From: a virus
Virus record (IMG/VR): IMGVR_UViG_3300000230_000023
Span: 1 to 29,718 of that record
Direction: 5' to 3' (one strand)
Length of the DNA stretch: 29,718 nucleotides
Below are positions 26,779 to 29,718 of the stretch, in pieces (position 1 is the first letter of the stretch; the number at the start of each line of letters is the position of its first letter). A program made the translations under genes and the position numbers. Under the pieces are notes generated by a model, which ran no database searches, was not told where the DNA came from, and saw nothing but the letters and a program-made list of their open reading frames with translations.

Positions 26779-28727
26779 GCTTGAGCCCCCATCGGAACTA
26801 AATTCCCTGCTTGCATTTCATTCATGACTTGCTCATTAGGCATACTTTTAGGGCTAATATTACCCCCAGTCCTTACAAAGTCATTAACATTTTTAGCCCC
26901 CAAGTTACGGGCAATATGTGAGAAAATCCTAACTACATCAAACTTCTGAGCAAGTTCAGGGTTCGAACCCAGTACCTGGAATAATTGTAACCAAGAGGAG
27001 GAGTAGTTACCTCCAGGTACTGAGCCGTCCCTAACTATTACATTATAGTTAATGTCAAGATCTTTAGGGGTTACTCGCTTTCTACCCCTACCATCTCCAG
27101 CCACACCATACTCAGCCATCAACACCTCTTGCCACTCTCCCGCTAACTTAATATACGCTTCACCCTGCATCATCTGGTTATTGTGGTGAGCGAAGAATGT
27201 GCCAATATCTTGCATCCCCTGTAACCCAACGATTTTAGCAATCCTATCCATTCTATTAATCCCACCTGACATGGTACCTTGGAATTCTGTAGATGTAAGT
27301 CGATCAGGGCCACCTTGCCTCTGAGCACCTTGCATAGCAGAATCAGCCCCACTAATACGGTCCATCCACTGGACTATCCAAGTGGAATCAGACACATTAC
27401 CCCTGGTTACGTCATTAACCATAAGTTGTTGAGCAACATCTTTAACCCCACGACCCCATGCAGGACGGCGGAGTCTGATGAGTTTCCCAGCTGATGGATT
27501 CTTCAAGTCTTCACTATTTACTTGGTAAGGATCGTATATTATCATATCATGAATGGCTTTCCTTACATTAGCCACATGACTGTTGAACATGAAATCTAAC
27601 ACCCCTTGCATCCCATTTAGCATCTCAATCCTTGAGACGGGGGACATAGAGTATCCATCAAAATCTGGGGCAATCACCACAGAGGGGAACTTATTATGAC
27701 TCAAGTTAGCTTTTCTAGCTTGGATGATCACAGCATCGGAGGCCAGTTCAAAGTACCATATCTCAGGATATTCACTAAGGGATAGGCTATAATCCTTAGG
27801 CACCAGCTTTATAAACATTTTAATAACATCAAGACCTGATGTCAACCCAGAAATTGGTGTATTTCGCCCTCTCAGACCGCTTTTACTTCCACGACCCGAG
27901 TTATCCACGTTATAGATAGAAGTCTTTCTATTGGTGAGACCTTTAAGGTACTTCACATTAAAGATATTATCAGAAGTCTTCTCATCAGCCAATAATGCCA
28001 TGTAATTAGTGGGTGATACCCATCCTATGTATTCCCCAGCCTGAGGGTCATGTATGGGGACATTAGGGTCTGGTAAGTATAGGTAAGGGTCTATATTATC
28101 AAGAGCATTACCCTCATAAGTGATGACCTCCCTCTCAACCTTCTCTGGCTTAGAGCCAAATCCTAAGAACCCCCCACGGTCAATAGTCTCATACTTAGTC
28201 CCAGTCTCCACCCTCCATGTAGGTGTGGCAGCGCCAAAGCCATAAGCAAATGCATCCCTAGCCTGGGTGTGAAGATTAAGCCCTACTTTACTCTTAGTAC
28301 ATTGGAGAGCTATCACCTTTTCAAGTAGAATGGCCCCAATCACATCATCAGGCCCAGTGCCTTCATATCGAAAGATGGGATCTTGAAGGAATGCCGCACA
28401 GTAGTATGAGAGAAGAGTTTCAAGAACTGTGTATGAATAAGGGAATACAATGCTAATAGGCTTCCTAGAATCAGCATCCTTGAGCATTCTTTCTTTATCA
28501 TCAGAAGATATGTAGGCAGTAAGAGTATGGTCAATCTCTCTCCACACCTTATGGCGAGTTGACATAGTATTGGCTGACTCTTGAGCGCGCCTATAAATCA
28601 TATCCTTCAATTTAGTGTGGAGAGATGAATTTGGGCGTAGATCAAGATTATCTGGGTATTCATACCCTAAGTCTTTTTGAGGGTCAAATCCCCCTGAAGA
28701 ACTGTCTCCTGTTATTATTGCTGGCAT
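26775..28727 (-). CDS. portal protein
   Basis: 650 aa, podovirus-size portal forming the dodecameric DNA gate at a capsid vertex. Recognisable blocks: helical N-terminal part with KLKDMIYRRAQESANTM; a stretch FPYSYTVLETLLSYYCAAFLQDP (given as SYTVLETLLSYYCAAF); DIDPYLYLPDPNV-like strand (NIDPYLYLPDPNVPIHD); EMLNGMQGVLDFMFNSHVANVRKA and KAIHDMIIYDPYQV; TSTEFQGTMSGGINRM in the stem helices. These order as in portals of T7/P22-like phages. AGGAA precedes the ATG, next to palindrome copy 6. Two short Gly-rich loops (GRGSKSGLRGRN; GGFLGFGSKPEK) probably lie on the surface. Function by family. Confidence 0.88.
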   Translation of the reverse strand: MPAIITGDSSSGGFDPQKDLGYEYPDNLDLRPNSSLHTKLKDMIYRRAQESANTMSTRHKVWREIDHTLTAYISSDDKERMLKDADSRKPISIVFPYSYTVLETLLSYYCAAFLQDPIFRYEGTGPDDVIGAILLEKVIALQCTKSKVGLNLHTQARDAFAYGFGAATPTWRVETGTKYETIDRGGFLGFGSKPEKVEREVITYEGNALDNIDPYLYLPDPNVPIHDPQAGEYIGWVSPTNYMALLADEKTSDNIFNVKYLKGLTNRKTSIYNVDNSGRGSKSGLRGRNTPISGLTSGLDVIKMFIKLVPKDYSLSLSEYPEIWYFELASDAVIIQARKANLSHNKFPSVVIAPDFDGYSMSPVSRIEMLNGMQGVLDFMFNSHVANVRKAIHDMIIYDPYQVNSEDLKNPSAGKLIRLRRPAWGRGVKDVAQQLMVNDVTRGNVSDSTWIVQWMDRISGADSAMQGAQRQGGPDRLTSTEFQGTMSGGINRMDRIAKIVGLQGMQDIGTFFAHHNNQMMQGEAYIKLAGEWQEVLMAEYGVAGDGRGRKRVTPKDLDINYNVIVRDGSVPGGNYSSSWLQLFQVLGSNPELAQKFDVVRIFSHIARNLGAKNVNDFVRTGGNISPKSMPNEQVMNEMQAGNLVPMGAQA

Positions 28728-28735
28728 TTTGATTC

Positions 28736-28758
28736 CTATGTTACAATTTGTAATATAG
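28736..28758. repeat. dispersed 23-bp palindrome, copy 6 of 6
   Basis: Left arm CTATGTTACA, spacer ATT, right arm TGTAATATAG. It fills the 33-base gap between the terminase stop and the portal start almost completely; its outer arm continues to CATAGGAA, the portal ribosome site. The spacer differs from all other copies (ATT). Confidence 0.88.
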
Positions 28759-28760
28759 CA

Positions 28761-29717
28761 TTACCCAATTACAGTAAAGCCCATATCTTCAACACTCATC
28801 ATTGCTTCGTTATCTAACTCATCATACTCATCTTCACTTGTAGCATTAACAGATTCCCCATCAGACGGGTCAAAGTACACTGCATGTTTATCCATGATAT
28901 AGGTTATGTATGAGAGTGCATCCATAACATCCCACAACTTAGATCTTGGGAATCCTAAAAGCTGCCCTTCTAACTTACCACAGTTATTAGGATTATGGTA
29001 CATATACCCAAGACGGTAACTTGGTGCTAAAGAGGCTACTCTATCTTCTTTCCTACCCTTAGGTGGAAGTTCCATAATCAGTGGATGAATCCCTCTAACC
29101 CTACACTCATTCTCTACAGGCTGAATGATGAATTGACTAAGGCCTGTTACTTCGTATCCTAAGATAAAAGATGAGTACAACTGCACCTGACGAAACATCT
29201 CAGCGTATAGTTGATCAGGATAGAATTTCTCCGCCACTATATCCCTAATAAAAATACGCTTAGAAGTTCTGTCTACTGCTACAGTTAACACTGCAGAATC
29301 CGCACTTTGTAATTTAACAGTACGGGCCGGATCCGTAATAGTAACATGAAGAAGGTTTCTAGTACTAACCCTCTCACCATCTACAAGTATATGATCCCCC
29401 TGATCCTCAAAATACTTAAAGTATTCCTGCTTAAAAACTGCGTCTTCTTTAGATATAGGTACATTCATACGCTCCATGTAGAATGCGTCTAATGTCCCAA
29501 GACGCCTATGCTCTGCAACCTCGGCCAGAATCTCATCATCGGTCATGTAGTTAGGATCATATGACTTATAATTATCATCACAAATGGATAGTTGAATAGA
29601 TGCCCACTCAGGAGATTCTATCAAATCCACAAGAAGAGAATCTTCATGTTTGATGGTGTCTATATAAATAAATATACACCCTTTCGAGTACCTATCCTCA
29701 GTCTTCATCAAATCAGA
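28761..29717 (-). CDS. terminase large subunit, C-terminal nuclease part, truncated by window edge
   Basis: Headful or end-specific packaging motor subunit. The fragment (318 codons to the edge, frame open beyond) carries an RNase H-like nuclease domain with the three metal-binding acids Asp127 (HVTITDPAR), Glu187 (GYEVTG) and Asp264 (WDVMDALS), numbering from the first start-type codon at 29711. The ATPase domain with Walker A lies outside the window, and the TTG/ATG near 29711 has no Shine-Dalgarno, so the real start is further right. The acidic tail (EDEYDELDNEAMM) is typical of the C-terminus that docks to the portal. Portal is next downstream with 33 bases between. Good certainty of family. 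Confidence 0.87.
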   Translation of the reverse strand, partial: SDLMKTEDRYSKGCIFIYIDTIKHEDSLLVDLIESPEWASIQLSICDDNYKSYDPNYMTDDEILAEVAEHRRLGTLDAFYMERMNVPISKEDAVFKQEYFKYFEDQGDHILVDGERVSTRNLLHVTITDPARTVKLQSADSAVLTVAVDRTSKRIFIRDIVAEKFYPDQLYAEMFRQVQLYSSFILGYEVTGLSQFIIQPVENECRVRGIHPLIMELPPKGRKEDRVASLAPSYRLGYMYHNPNNCGKLEGQLLGFPRSKLWDVMDALSYITYIMDKHAVYFDPSDGESVNATSEDEYDELDNEAMMSVEDMGFTVIG

Positions 29718-29718
29718 C

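Noticed and set aside
3602-28758. CRISPR-like array from the repeated 23-bp palindrome
   Set aside because: Copies are kilobases apart, without regular spacers and without cas genes.
1-29718. tRNA, integrase, attachment site or lysogeny genes
   Set aside because: None seen on either strand; no cloverleaf-like segment and all gaps are short.

Overview
The window is most of the genome of a lytic-type, short-tailed (podovirus-like) double-stranded DNA bacteriophage. The evidence is the gene content: terminase large-subunit nuclease, portal, scaffold, SU10-type major capsid protein, head-tail adaptor, tail fibre with a His-rich collar tip, membrane-active internal virion proteins and a very large lytic-transglycosylase ejection protein. 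No tail sheath, tube or tape measure is visible. There is also no integrase, repressor, RNA polymerase, lysis cassette or tRNA here, and the terminase ATPase half lies beyond the right edge. Nearly every gene has a Shine-Dalgarno of the GGAG/AGGAGG type, so the host is an ordinary bacterium, but it cannot be named from this sequence. The convergent early/late layout resembles LUZ24-like podoviruses; that comparison is from memory and is an inference.

Region 1 (1 to 10443, plus strand) is DNA metabolism and replication. In order: a Cas4/AddB-like Fe-S exonuclease (cut by the left edge), a small unknown, ThyX thymidylate synthase, a small unknown, a Sak4-like RecA-fold ATPase, a small unknown and a DUF669-like probable ssDNA-binding protein. 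A strong rho-independent terminator follows. A second block has a ribbon-helix-helix-like protein, a basic protein, a ParB-DNA methyltransferase fusion, a DEDDh exonuclease, a small unknown, a UDG-like/family A DNA polymerase fusion, a DUF3987-type P-loop helicase/primase-like protein and a small unknown. Genes mostly overlap by ATGA or are separated by a few bases, so they form long polycistrons.

Region 2 (10430 to the right edge, minus strand) is the virion block. Read in transcription order (right to left): terminase nuclease, portal, small gene, scaffold, two paralogous head-fibre/decoration proteins, major capsid protein, small gene, head-tail adaptor, small gene, tail protein, baseplate/fibre-associated protein, tail fibre, two small genes, a beta-rich tail protein, a GNAT-like protein, an internal virion protein, a pair of overlapping ORFs probably joined by a -1 frameshift, and the 1664-residue transglycosylase ejection protein. 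The two arms meet tail to tail with a 14-bp overlap of coding sequence.

The most unusual signals are: (i) a 23-bp near-perfect palindrome in six copies, one every 3.7 to 7 kb, five in short intergenic gaps just upstream of genes and one read in frame inside the ejection-protein gene; (ii) a candidate programmed -1 frameshift site (C CCT TTT) joining a 140-residue and a 307-residue ORF in the virion block; (iii) a DNA polymerase with His at the position equivalent to E. coli Pol I Phe762 and Gln in motif C, fused to a UDG-like domain that lacks Fe-S cysteines and the usual motif 2 His; (iv) a ParB-like domain fused to a DPPY methyltransferase.
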